From NCBI RefSeq assembly GCF_000993785.3, contig NZ_CP009922.3:4092001-4156000 (forward strand): a stretch of 64,000 nt of DNA, written 5' to 3'. Made by a program: the position numbers and the translations under genes. This document shows positions 1 through 8,608 of the stretch, piece after piece (position 1 is the first letter of the stretch; every line of letters starts with the position of its first letter). Under the pieces are notes generated by a model. The model saw nothing but the letters and a program-made list of their open reading frames with translations, searched no databases and was not told the DNA's origin. The DNA is from Streptomyces xiamenensis (GTDB taxonomy: Bacteria; Actinomycetota; Actinomycetes; Streptomycetales; Streptomycetaceae).

Positions 1-204
1 CCGCACGCGCGGGCGGGGGCTGAGCTGGAACTGCCGCGCGGCGGCGCACAGCCCCTTCGTGATTGCCTGGGAAGCTGACATGAGTAAGACGATACGGATC
101 GTCGCGCGGAGCGTGCAAATCCCTTTCTTCACACTGTTGCGGTGGGATGAAATGACCCGACGCTGGTGTTGAGCACTCCGGCACTGATCAACGGGAGGCA
201 TCAC

Positions 205-3200
205 GTGGCGGACACCGACCACAGCGGCACCAGGGGCTGGATACGACGGCTCACCGCGTACTGCTGGCGTCACCGCCGCAACATGCTGCTGTCCCTCGGC
301 GCTTCCCTGGCCGGCATGGGCGTCATGGCCCTCATGCCGCTCATCACCAAGATCATCATCGATGACATCGTCGTCGGCGGCCAGGGCGGACTCGGCCTGT
401 GGATCGGCCTGCTCCTCGCCGCGGCCGCCGTGATCTACGGCCTCACCTTCGCCCGCCGCTACTACGGCGGACGCCTCGGCATCGACGTGCAGCACGACCT
501 GCGCACCGCGATGTTCCGCTCCCTCACCCGCCTGGACGGCCGCCGCCAGGACCAGCTCTCCACCGGGCAGGTCGTCGGCCGCGCCACCAGCGACCTCAGC
601 CTCATCCAGGGCCTGCTCTTCATGATGCCGATGGTCATCGGCAACTTCATGCTCTTCGCCGTCTCCCTCGCGGTGATGCTCGTCCTGTCCCCCCTGCTGA
701 CCCTCGTCTCCCTCGCCGTCATCCCCCTCCTCGCCTGGATCGCGAGCATCAGCCGCCGCCGGCTCTACCCCGCCACCTGGCACGCCCAGAACCGGGCCGG
801 CGCCGTCGCGGGCGTCGTCGACGGCGCCATCACCGGCGTCCGCGTCGTCAAGGGCTTCGGCCAGGAGGAGCAGGAGAGCGGCAAACTGCGCGCCATCAGC
901 CGCGAACTGTTCGCCGCCCGGCTGCGCACCGTACGGCTCAACGCCCGCTACGTCCCCGCCTTCCAGGCCATCCCCTCACTCGGCCAGGTCGCTATGCTCG
1001 CCCTCGGCGGCTGGCTCGCCACCCGCGGCGAGATCACCCTGGGCACCTTCGTCGCCTTCTCCACCTACCTCGCCCAGCTGGTCGGCCCGGTCCGGATGCT
1101 CACCATGGTCCTCACCGTCGGCCAGCAGGCCCGCGCCGGCGTCGAACGCGTCCTGGAACTCATCGACGCCGAACCCGAGATCACCGAGGCCCCCGACGCC
1201 CGCGCGCTGCCCGCCGACGCCCCCGCCAGCGTCGAGTTCGACCGCGTCGGCTTCGGCTACGGGGAGGCCAACCCCGTCCTCACCGACCTCAGCCTGCGCA
1301 TCGAACCCGGCGAGACCCTCGCCGTCATCGGCCCCTCCGGCAGCGGCAAATCCACCGTCTCGCTGCTGCTGCCCCGCTTCTACGACCCCGACAGCGGCAC
1401 CATCAGGGTCGGCGGCCACGACACCCGCGAGCTGACCTACGACTCGCTGCGCGCGGCCATCGGTCTCGTCCCCGAGGACAGCTTCCTGTTCTCCGACACC
1501 ATCCGCGCCAACCTCGCCTACGGTCACCCCGAGGCCACCGACGAGCAGATCACCGCCGCCGCCCGCGCCGCCCAGGCCGACGACTTCATCCGCGCCCTGC
1601 CCGACGGCTACGACACCGTCGTCGGCGAACAGGGCATGACCCTGTCCGGCGGCCAGCGCCAGCGCGTCGCACTCGCCCGCGCCATCCTCACCGACCCCCG
1701 GCTGCTCATCCTCGACGACGCCACCTCCGCCGTCGACGCCCGCGTGGAGCGCGAGATCCACGACGCGCTGCGCTCCGTGATGGCCGGGCGCACCACCCTG
1801 CTCATCGCCCACCGGCAATCCACCCTCCAGCTCGCCGACCGCATCGCCGTCCTCGACGGCGGACGCCTCGCCGACACCGGCACCCACGCCGAACTCTCCG
1901 CCCGCAGCGAGCTGTACCGCCGGCTGCTGAGCGACCCCGACGAGTGGGGCACGGCCCCCCGCGACCCGGCCGGGCTCGCCCCGGCCGCCCCGCTCGCCGA
2001 TGGTGACGACGACGGCGCCGACGACGGCCGGGCGGACGAGAGCCCCGGCGCGGACGGCACCACCCCCGGCCTGTGGCAGCGCACGGCGGGCGGCCCCGAC
2101 ACCGCCGCAACCGCCCTGATGGGCGGCACCGCCGCCGACCCCGAACTGCTCGCCCAGGTCGCCGCCCTGCCGCCCGCCACCGACACCCCCGACATCGACG
2201 AGGACGCCGCCGCCCGCGCCGAGACCGGCGGCTACGGACTGCGCCGTCTGCTGGCCGGACTGCGCGTCCCGCTGCTCCTGGCCCTCCTGCTGGTGGTCGC
2301 CGACGCCGCCGCCGCGCTGCTGCTGCCCGTCCTCATCCGGCACGGCATCGACCAGGGCGTGGAGAAGGCCGCCTACGGCGCGGTGTGGACCGCCGCCGTC
2401 CTCGCGCTGCTGGTCGTGCTCACCCAGTGGGCCGCTCAGGCCGGTGCCATCCGCGCGGTGGGCCGCACCGGTGAACGCGCCCTGTACTCCCTGCGCGTCA
2501 AGATCTTCGCCCACCTCCAGCGGCTGGGCCTGGACTACTACGAGCGCGAGCTGACCGGCCGGGTCATGACCCGGATGACCACCGATGTCGACGCCCTCAC
2601 CTCCTTCCTCCAGACCGGCCTGGTGCAGGCGCTGGTGGCCGTGATGACGTTCTTCGGCATCATGGGCGTCCTCGTCGCCATCGACCTCCAGCTCGCCCTC
2701 GTCGTCCTGGCCACCCTGATCCCGCTGACCGTGGGCACCGTCGTCTTCCGGCGGCACAGCGTCAAGGCGTACGAGCTGGCCCGCGAGCGTGTCAGCGGCG
2801 TCAACGCCGACCTCCAGGAGTCCGTCGCCGGGCTGCGGATGGTGCAGGCGTTCCGGCGCGAGAGCGACGGGTACGAGCGGTTCACCGACCGCTCGGACGG
2901 CTACCGCCGGGCGCGGCTGCGCGGCCAGTGGCTGATCTCCGTGTACTTCCCCTTCGTGCAGCTGCTGGCCACCCTGGCCACCGCCGGAGTGCTGCTGGTG
3001 GGCGCCGGCCGGGTCGGCGCCGGGACGCTCACGGCGGGCGCGCTGGTGGCGTACCTGCTGTACATCGAGCTGTTCTTCGCCCCCGTGCAGCAGCTCTCCC
3101 AGGTCTTCGACGGCTACCAGCAGGCCGTGGTCTCGCTGGGCCGCATCCAGGAACTGCTCGCCGAGCCCACCACCACCCCGGCCGCCGAACGGCCCCGTGC

Positions 3201-3978
3201 GGTGGCCGAGCGGCTGCGCGGGGAGGTGGAGTTCGACAACGTCCGGTTCGCCTACCGGGGGACCGAGGCGGGCGAGGAGGCCCTGCGCGGGGTGAACCTC
3301 ACCATCCCGGCCGGCCAGACCGTCGCCTTCGTCGGCGAGACCGGCGCCGGCAAGTCCACGCTGGTGAAGCTCGTCGCCCGCTACTACGACCCGACCGCGG
3401 GCGCGGTCCGGGTGGACGGCGCCGACCTGCGCACCCTCGACCTCCCCGGCTACCGGCACCGGCTCGGCGTCGTCCCGCAGGAGCCGTACCTGTTCGAGGG
3501 GACGGTGCGGGACGCCATCGCGTACGGCCGCCCCGACGCGAGCGACGCCGAGGTGGAGGCGGCGGCCCGCGCGGTCGGCGCCCACCACATGATCGCCGCG
3601 CTGCCCGGCGGCTTCCGGCAGCAGGTGGGGGAGCGGGGCCGCGCCCTGTCGGCGGGTCAGCGGCAGCTGATCGCGCTCGCCCGCGCCGAGCTGGTACGCC
3701 CGGACATCCTGCTGCTCGACGAGGCCACGGCGGCCCTGGACCTGGCGACCGAGGCCCTGGTCAACCAGGCCACCGACCGGCTGGCGGTGCGCCGCACCAC
3801 CCTGGTCGTCGCCCACCGGCTGACCACCGCCGCCCGCGCCGACCGGGTGGTGGTGCTGGACCACGGCGCGGTGGTGGAGGACGGCACCCACGCCGAACTC
3901 CTGGCACGCGGCGGCCGGTACGCGGCGCTGTGGCGCACCTACGCGGGCGAGGAGGAAACGGCGCCGGTGGCGGGCTAG
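205..3978 (+). CDS. Fused two-halves ABC exporter (TMD-NBD-TMD-NBD)
   Basis: Multidrug-type ABC exporter of the plasma membrane, substrate unknown. A single 1257-residue chain holds TMD1 (about 25-310), NBD1 (about 335-570), an acidic Asp/Gly/Ala-rich linker (about 575-680), TMD2 (about 690-985) and NBD2 (about 1000-1240). Walker A motifs GPSGSGKST (near 375) and GETGAGKST (near 1043) and signatures LSGGQRQR and LSAGQRQL are visible. NBD1 has Asp where the catalytic Glu belongs (LILDDATSAVD) and VPED instead of VPQD at the Q-loop, whereas NBD2 is canonical (LLLDEATAALD). This is the pattern of heterodimeric exporters with one degenerate ATP site, here fused head to tail. GTG at 205 is chosen because GGGAGG lies six bases upstream; the in-frame GTG at 166 has no ribosome site. 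The gene stands alone, facing the small gene that ends at 4003. Confidence 0.95.
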   Translation: MADTDHSGTRGWIRRLTAYCWRHRRNMLLSLGASLAGMGVMALMPLITKIIIDDIVVGGQGGLGLWIGLLLAAAAVIYGLTFARRYYGGRLGIDVQHDLRTAMFRSLTRLDGRRQDQLSTGQVVGRATSDLSLIQGLLFMMPMVIGNFMLFAVSLAVMLVLSPLLTLVSLAVIPLLAWIASISRRRLYPATWHAQNRAGAVAGVVDGAITGVRVVKGFGQEEQESGKLRAISRELFAARLRTVRLNARYVPAFQAIPSLGQVAMLALGGWLATRGEITLGTFVAFSTYLAQLVGPVRMLTMVLTVGQQARAGVERVLELIDAEPEITEAPDARALPADAPASVEFDRVGFGYGEANPVLTDLSLRIEPGETLAVIGPSGSGKSTVSLLLPRFYDPDSGTIRVGGHDTRELTYDSLRAAIGLVPEDSFLFSDTIRANLAYGHPEATDEQITAAARAAQADDFIRALPDGYDTVVGEQGMTLSGGQRQRVALARAILTDPRLLILDDATSAVDARVEREIHDALRSVMAGRTTLLIAHRQSTLQLADRIAVLDGGRLADTGTHAELSARSELYRRLLSDPDEWGTAPRDPAGLAPAAPLADGDDDGADDGRADESPGADGTTPGLWQRTAGGPDTAATALMGGTAADPELLAQVAALPPATDTPDIDEDAAARAETGGYGLRRLLAGLRVPLLLALLLVVADAAAALLLPVLIRHGIDQGVEKAAYGAVWTAAVLALLVVLTQWAAQAGAIRAVGRTGERALYSLRVKIFAHLQRLGLDYYERELTGRVMTRMTTDVDALTSFLQTGLVQALVAVMTFFGIMGVLVAIDLQLALVVLATLIPLTVGTVVFRRHSVKAYELARERVSGVNADLQESVAGLRMVQAFRRESDGYERFTDRSDGYRRARLRGQWLISVYFPFVQLLATLATAGVLLVGAGRVGAGTLTAGALVAYLLYIELFFAPVQQLSQVFDGYQQAVVSLGRIQELLAEPTTTPAAERPRAVAERLRGEVEFDNVRFAYRGTEAGEEALRGVNLTIPAGQTVAFVGETGAGKSTLVKLVARYYDPTAGAVRVDGADLRTLDLPGYRHRLGVVPQEPYLFEGTVRDAIAYGRPDASDAEVEAAARAVGAHHMIAALPGGFRQQVGERGRALSAGQRQLIALARAELVRPDILLLDEATAALDLATEALVNQATDRLAVRRTTLVVAHRLTTAARADRVVVLDHGAVVEDGTHAELLARGGRYAALWRTYAGEEETAPVAG

Positions 3979-4002
3979 CGGCGCCGGTCACCGGGACGTC
4001 GG

Positions 4003-4224
4003 TCAGCGGTTGCGCGGGTGCTGTTTCGCCGTGCGCTCGTTGCCGCGCCGGTAGTTGCCGGTCCAGCGCGCCATCACCAGCTGTGGGTCGGCGCCGCCGG
4101 CGATCTCGGCGAGGAACGCGGCGGCCCGCTCCCCCCGCAGCGTCCCCGCGGGCCGCTCCCGGTGCGTGATCCGCACCGTCCCGTCGCCCAGCTCGCGATA
4201 GGTGAAACCCTCTGCTCTCCCCAT
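4003..4224 (-). CDS. Small conserved-type hypothetical protein (73 aa)
   Basis: A 73-residue basic protein that I do not recognise. It has a short mixed N-terminal part (MGRAEGFTYRELGDG) followed by an Arg-rich helix-forming segment (RGERAAAFLAEIAGG) and a basic tail (NYRRGNERTAKQHPRNR). No membrane segment or signal peptide is visible. The start is supported by TACGCT seven bases upstream of the ATG, the spacing of a -10 box for a leaderless transcript. It converges on the ABC exporter with 24 bases between the stop codons. Real coding is likely from the length, the GC-rich wobble pattern and the promoter, but function is open. Confidence 0.6.
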   Translation of the reverse strand: MGRAEGFTYRELGDGTVRITHRERPAGTLRGERAAAFLAEIAGGADPQLVMARWTGNYRRGNERTAKQHPRNR

Positions 4225-4430
4225 GGGCGGCAGCGTACGCCGTCACTCCCGCGCGTGGTGACAGCCGAAGGGCGTGGAGCGGGCCACTCGGCATGGTCGA
4301 CTCCTGCTGAACGCAGGAGAGATCCGGAGCGGCGGTACCCGGAGTACCTCGCGGAGCGGAAGAGGGAGAACGGGCAGTGAGCGGACGCGTCAGCTTCGAC
4401 GACGGGGAACCGCGCAAGGCCGGCTGAGGA
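4225..4430. other. Intergenic stretch with small degenerate reading frames
   Basis: About 200 bases between two minus-strand genes. On the plus strand there is a short open frame ending near 4380 (tail ERRYPEYLAERKRENGQ). Its TGA overlaps a GTG that opens a 16-codon frame ending near 4428. These could be remnants of a small gene pair, but I see no recognisable family and would not call a gene here. Confidence 0.25.
4232..4237 (-). promoter_or_regulatory. -10 box for leaderless transcript of the 73-aa protein
   Basis: On the minus strand TACGCT (TAnnnT) ends seven bases before the ATG at 4224, so transcription would begin at or next to the start codon. There is no purine-rich ribosome site in this gap. 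Confidence 0.45.
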
Positions 4431-4943
4431 TCAGGGCCGTGCCGGGCCCGGTGCCCGGCTGCGCTCGCCCAGATAGGTGTCCACCGTCTGCAGGGAGCCG
4501 CCGGGGAGGGTGGGTTCGCCCGACCACCAGTGGATCGCCTCAATCTCCTCGTTCGGCGCGAACGGCTGCGGTGCCGCCGTCTCCGCCTCGTACACCGCCC
4601 CGTACGCCATGGGACGGTCCCCGAAGGCGGTCTTGGCGAAGCCCACGAAACGCAGCGCCTCGGGCGCGATCAGCTGGCCGGCCTCCTCGCGCAGTTCGCG
4701 GGCCGCCGCCACGCGCGGGGTCTCGCCCGGGTCGATGCCGCCGCCCGGCAGCTCCCACGTCCCGCGCTTGCGTTCCAGGACCAGCAGCAGCCGTTCCCCG
4801 TGCCACAGCGCCACCAGGCTGTACGTGATCGGCGCGTCGTCGAACGTGGTCTCCTCCGGCACCTGTTCGAGCGCGAGCAGCCGTACGTCCAGGGGGCCGG
4901 TCGCCAAGGGCTCGGGCAGGGTCTCGCGCTGATCCTCCGTCAT
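4431..4943 (-). CDS. NUDIX hydrolase
   Basis: Predicted pyrophosphohydrolase of the NUDIX family, acting in the cytoplasm on a nucleoside-diphosphate-linked substrate that the sequence does not reveal. The 170-residue protein has the Nudix box at about residues 68-90: G-x5-E-x7-RELREEAGQ, with the metal-binding RE..EE residues intact. The usual hydrophobic residue after the final Gly is Gln here. The preceding segment RGTWELPGG is typical of the family. ATG at 4943 is preferred over the upstream in-frame start at 4973 because TAGGGT lies exactly seven bases before it, the arrangement of a leaderless promoter. It is monocistronic by spacing. Confidence 0.9.
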   Translation of the reverse strand: MTEDQRETLPEPLATGPLDVRLLALEQVPEETTFDDAPITYSLVALWHGERLLLVLERKRGTWELPGGGIDPGETPRVAAARELREEAGQLIAPEALRFVGFAKTAFGDRPMAYGAVYEAETAAPQPFAPNEEIEAIHWWSGEPTLPGGSLQTVDTYLGERSRAPGPARP

Positions 4944-4950
4944 GCCGCCG

Positions 4951-4956
4951 ACCCTA
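4951..4956 (-). promoter_or_regulatory. -10 box for leaderless NUDIX transcript
   Basis: TAGGGT on the minus strand, seven bases before ATG 4943. It fits the TAnnnT -10 consensus of the principal Streptomyces sigma factor with the start point at the start codon. Confidence 0.5.
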
Positions 4957-5102
4957 CTGCCGGGCACGGACAACGGCGGAGCCCCCGTGCGGGCGCCGGG
5001 GCCCGCAGGGAGGCGCGGGTCAGGGCACCGGCCCGGACCGCGGGGGAGCGAAGGCCGACGGGTACGGCGCAGCCGGAGTTCGTCACCTCCGCGCCGCGGC
5101 CC

Positions 5103-7232
5103 TCACAGGGCCGGTACCCCGGCGACGCCCGGGAAGTCGTCCGGCTCCTCGGGCACCTCGGCCCAGATCGTCTTGCCGGTACTGCTCTGCCGGCTGCCCC
5201 ACCGCTGCGCGAGGTGGGCGACGATGAACAGCCCGCGGCCGTTCTCGTCGTACGCCCGCGCCCGGCGCAAATGGGGCGAGGTGCTGCTGCCGTCCGACAC
5301 CTCGCAGATCACGCCGCGCTCGCGGATCACCCGCAGCTGGATCGGGCCGCCCGCGTGCCGTATGGCGTTGGTGACCAGCTCACTGACGACGAGTTCGGTG
5401 GTGAACACCGCGTCCTCCAGGCCCCAGCTGGTCAGCTGCCGGGCCGCCAGTTCGCGGGCCCGGCCCACGGCCGTGGGCTCAGCCGGGACCTCCCATGTGG
5501 AGACCTGGGCCGGGGACAGGGCGCGGGTGCGGGCCAGCAGCAGCGCGATGTCGTCGGTGTGGTGTTCGTCCACCAGGGACTTCAGCACCATGTCGCAGGT
5601 CGCGTCCAGGGAGGCGGCGGGCCGGGCCAGCAGCTGGCTCAGCTCGGCCAGGCCCTGATCGAGATCCTGGCGGTACGACTCCAGCAGGCCGTCCGTGTAC
5701 AGGGCCAGCACGCTGCCCTCGGGCAGCGTGATCTCCACCGACTCGAACGGCAGGCCGCCGAGCCCGAGCGGCGGCCCGGCCGGCAGATCGATCATCTCCA
5801 CCGCGCCATCGGGACGGACCAGGGCGGGGGCCGGGTGCCCCGCCCTGGCGAGGGCGCAGATCCGCGACACCGGGTCGTACACCGCGTACAGGCAGGTGGC
5901 GCCGGTCTCCGGGGTCACCACACCGCCCGGTTCACCCGGCCCCCCCGGCTCCTCCGGCCAGTCGTCCGGCTGCTCGTTCTCGCCGCGCATCCGGATCACG
6001 ACATCGTCGAGGTGGGTGAGCAGTTCGTCGGGCGGCAGGTCGATGTCGGCCAGGGTCCGCACCGTGGCCCGCAGTCGCCCCATGGTGGCGGAGGCGTGCA
6101 GCCCGTGCCCCACCACATCGCCCACCACCAGGGCCACCCGTGCCCCCGAGAGCGGGATGACATCGAACCAGTCACCGCCCACCCCCGCCATCGAGTCGGC
6201 CGGCAGATAGCGCGAGGCCACCTCCACGGCGGCCAGATCGGGCCGGCCGCGCGGCAGCAGACTGCGCTGGAGCGTCAGCGAGGTGGACCGCTCGTGCGTG
6301 TAGCGGCGCGCGTTGTCCAGGCATACGGCCGCCCGTGCGCCGATCTCCTCCGCGAGCAGCAGATCGGCCTGGTCGAAGTCCTCCGGACGGCGGTGCCGTA
6401 CGAACATCGCCACGCCCAGCGTCGCGCCCCGGGCGCGCAGCGGTACCACCACGCCGGAGTGCACGCCGTACTCGCGCACCCGCTCCGCCCGCTCCGGATC
6501 CCTCGCGAACCAGTCGGCGACCGCCTCCGCGTCCAGCACCCGCGCCCGGTACTCCCCGCTGGCCGCCACGGCGCGCCCGTGCGGCGATTCCGACGGGTAC
6601 TCCAGCGACTCGCCGATGTCCAGCATGACCTCGGGGATCCCGTCCAGCACCGACCGCTGCGCCACCCGGCGCAGCGTGACCGGGCCGGGGAAACGCTGGG
6701 TGCGGGGTTCCTCGCCGCGCAGCACCGAGTCGTACAGATCCACCGTCACCAGATCCGCCAGTCGGGGGACCGCGACCTCGGTCAGCTCGTCGGCGGTGCG
6801 GCGCACGTCCAGGGTGCTGCCGATCCGGCTGCTGGCGTCACTGAGCAGGGTCAGCCGTTCCCTGGCCACCGTCAGCCGGGCGACGCGCCGCTCGCGGTCC
6901 TCCCGGATGCGGGTGACCAGCAGCGACAACAGGCAGGCGAGTGCCACCGAGACCAGCACGGTGACCCGACCGCCGATGGACAGGTTGGGGACGTGGAACC
7001 CGTACACGGTGAGGGCGGCACCGAAGGTGACCACGGCGATGACGAGTGCCTGCCGGAAGGCGAGCAGGCCGGCGGCGGCGAGCGGGGCGAGCAGCGAGAA
7101 GCTGGCCCAGCGGGCGAGGTGGCCGGAGGACGTCTGGTACTGCACCACGGTGATGGCGCCGATGTAGACGAGCAGCAGGACCAGGACGGAGGCGCCCTGG
7201 AGGCGACGGAAACGGGGTCGAAAGGAAGCCAT
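5103..7232 (-). CDS. Membrane-anchored SpoIIE-type PP2C phosphatase with GAF and RsbW-like ATPase domains
   Basis: Signalling protein expected to dephosphorylate an anti-anti-sigma factor (PP2C/SpoIIE part) and to carry anti-sigma-type kinase or ATP-binding activity (RsbW-like part). The 709 residues hold several N-terminal membrane helices (about 15-115), a GAF-like sensor (about 130-290), the SpoIIE phosphatase (about 330-540: GGDWFDVIPL, VVGDVVGHGLHAS and LYTDGLLESY supply metal-binding Asp residues) and a C-terminal HATPase (about 570-700: ELVTNAIRHAGG, GRGLFIVAHL). ATG 7232 is chosen because GGAGGG precedes it by seven bases; an in-frame GTG at 7253 lacks a site. Such modular proteins are numerous in streptomycetes and their partners are usually encoded elsewhere. 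No sigma or anti-anti-sigma gene is adjacent. Confidence 0.93.
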   Translation of the reverse strand: MASFRPRFRRLQGASVLVLLLVYIGAITVVQYQTSSGHLARWASFSLLAPLAAAGLLAFRQALVIAVVTFGAALTVYGFHVPNLSIGGRVTVLVSVALACLLSLLVTRIREDRERRVARLTVARERLTLLSDASSRIGSTLDVRRTADELTEVAVPRLADLVTVDLYDSVLRGEEPRTQRFPGPVTLRRVAQRSVLDGIPEVMLDIGESLEYPSESPHGRAVAASGEYRARVLDAEAVADWFARDPERAERVREYGVHSGVVVPLRARGATLGVAMFVRHRRPEDFDQADLLLAEEIGARAAVCLDNARRYTHERSTSLTLQRSLLPRGRPDLAAVEVASRYLPADSMAGVGGDWFDVIPLSGARVALVVGDVVGHGLHASATMGRLRATVRTLADIDLPPDELLTHLDDVVIRMRGENEQPDDWPEEPGGPGEPGGVVTPETGATCLYAVYDPVSRICALARAGHPAPALVRPDGAVEMIDLPAGPPLGLGGLPFESVEITLPEGSVLALYTDGLLESYRQDLDQGLAELSQLLARPAASLDATCDMVLKSLVDEHHTDDIALLLARTRALSPAQVSTWEVPAEPTAVGRARELAARQLTSWGLEDAVFTTELVVSELVTNAIRHAGGPIQLRVIRERGVICEVSDGSSTSPHLRRARAYDENGRGLFIVAHLAQRWGSRQSSTGKTIWAEVPEEPDDFPGVAGVPAL

Positions 7233-7323
7233 GTGGTCACCCTCCGCATCCACCGTAGCGTGGATGCGGAATGCCGCACCTTCGGTGCGGGAGGGCCGGA
7301 GCCCGCCGCAGGGTGCGGCCGGA

Positions 7324-8482
7324 TCAGGCGGTGGCGCGGGGCGGCGCGGTGGAGGCGCGGACCATCAGATCGGCCGGGAGCGTGGCGACCCGGCCGGCGG
7401 GGGCGTCCTCGCGGCCGAGCGCCAGCCGGCCGGCGCGCGCCCCGGCCTCGTGCAGCGGGATCCGTACCGTCGTCAGCGCGGGCGCCGCGTCGATCGCGAA
7501 CGGGAGGTCGTCGAAGCCGGCCACCGAGATGTCCTCGGGGATGCGCAGTCCCCGGTCGCGCAGCGCCGCGCAGGCGCCCAGGGCGACCGTGTCGTTGGCG
7601 GCCACCACGGCGGTCAGCTCCGGCTCGCGGCGCAGCAGTTCCAGCGCGCCGTCGTAGCCGGACGACCGGTCGTAGCCGCCGTGCACGGTGAGCCGGTCCG
7701 TGTCCTGCGGGCCTCCCGCGCCCGCCCCGGCCGCTTCGGCCAGCGCCGCGCGGTGGCCCTCCAGCCGGTGCCGGGTGGTGGTGCGGGCGGCCGGCCCGGC
7801 GAGGTAGCCGATCCGGCGGTGGCCCAGGGAGAGCAGGTGCGCGGTGAGGCGGCGCGCGCCGCCGAAGTTGTCGAAGGTGAGCGCCACGGGGGAGGGGCCC
7901 CAGGACGCATCCTGCTCCGGTTCCCGCGCGGTCTCCCGCTCCGTCTCCCGGGCGCCCGCCGGGCCCCCGCCGGCCGCCACCGGCCCCAGCGGCTGCCGGC
8001 CGCACAGCACCACCCGGGTGCCCCGGCCTCCAGCCGCCGCAGCCGGGTGGCCAGGGCGGCCAGGTGTTCGGGGTCCTCGACCGTGCCGCCGGTGAGCACC
8101 ACGGCCGCGGCGCGCTGGCGCAGCAGCAGCGTGAGGTAGGTGAGTTCGCGCTCGGGGAGCCGCCGGTGTTGCAGATGATGGCCATCTTCTGGCTGTGCGG
8201 CGCGTCGTGTTCCCCGTCCGGCCCGATCTGGGACTGGATCGCGGAGGCCATCACCCCGAAGAAGGGGTCGGCGATGTCGTTGACCAGCACCCCCACCAGG
8301 TCCGAGGTGGCGGCGGCGAGCGCGCTGGCGGGGCCGTTGACCACGTACTCCAGCTCGTCCACGGCGCGCAGCACCCGGGAGCGGGTGGAACCGGCCACCG
8401 GGTAGTTGCCGTTGAGCACCCGGGAGACCGTTGCCGCGGACACCCCCGCCCGCGCCGCCACATCCGCCAGCGTCACCGACAT
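7324..8482 (-). pseudogene. LacI-family regulator, interrupted by two single-base deletions
   Basis: Sugar-responsive repressor, probably of the divergent operon at 8609. The N-terminal helix-turn-helix is clear (TLADVAARAGVSAATVSRVL) and is followed by the usual start of the ligand domain (SDLVGVLVNDIADPFFGVMAS). The reading frame then breaks twice. Near 8162 the expected codons GGC CGG CTC read GGCGGCTC, and near 8025 GCC CGG GGC reads GCCGGGGC. Restoring one base at each point gives an uninterrupted LacI protein through VVLTGGTVEDPEH, VALTFDNFGGARR and ISVAGFDDLPFA to the stop at 7324. Both deletions lie in short G/C runs and there are no in-frame stops or other damage, so sequencing error is at least as likely as real loss. 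ATG 8482 is the best start; ATG 8518 is possible. Confidence 0.85.
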
Positions 8483-8548
8483 GCTCCGCCCCGCTTTCCG
8501 TGCTGCCACTTGTCCCATCCGCTGTGGGCAGGTTAGCGTCTCCCCTGA

Positions 8549-8564
8549 TAGAAAGCGCTTACTA
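8549..8564. promoter_or_regulatory. Putative LacI-family operator
   Basis: TAGAAAGCGCTTACTA is a 16-base palindrome with one mismatched pair around the perfect core AAGCGCTT. It lies between the divergent LacI-family gene and the oxidoreductase gene. The central CG and flanking A/T are typical of operators for LacI/GalR proteins, so repression of both directions is likely. Confidence 0.7.
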
Positions 8565-8608
8565 ACGGTGCCGCCGCCGCGCTGCCACTCCGGGAGGGAA
8601 TCCGGCCC

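Noticed and set aside
976..3891. 971-codon open frame on the minus strand opposite the ABC exporter
   Set aside because: It is a shadow of a GC-rich gene; it is Gly/Ala/Val-rich with no domain, and the opposite strand encodes a complete ABC exporter.
4225..4430. Toxin-antitoxin or DUF397-like small gene pair
   Set aside because: The two short overlapping frames show no recognisable family or ribosome sites.
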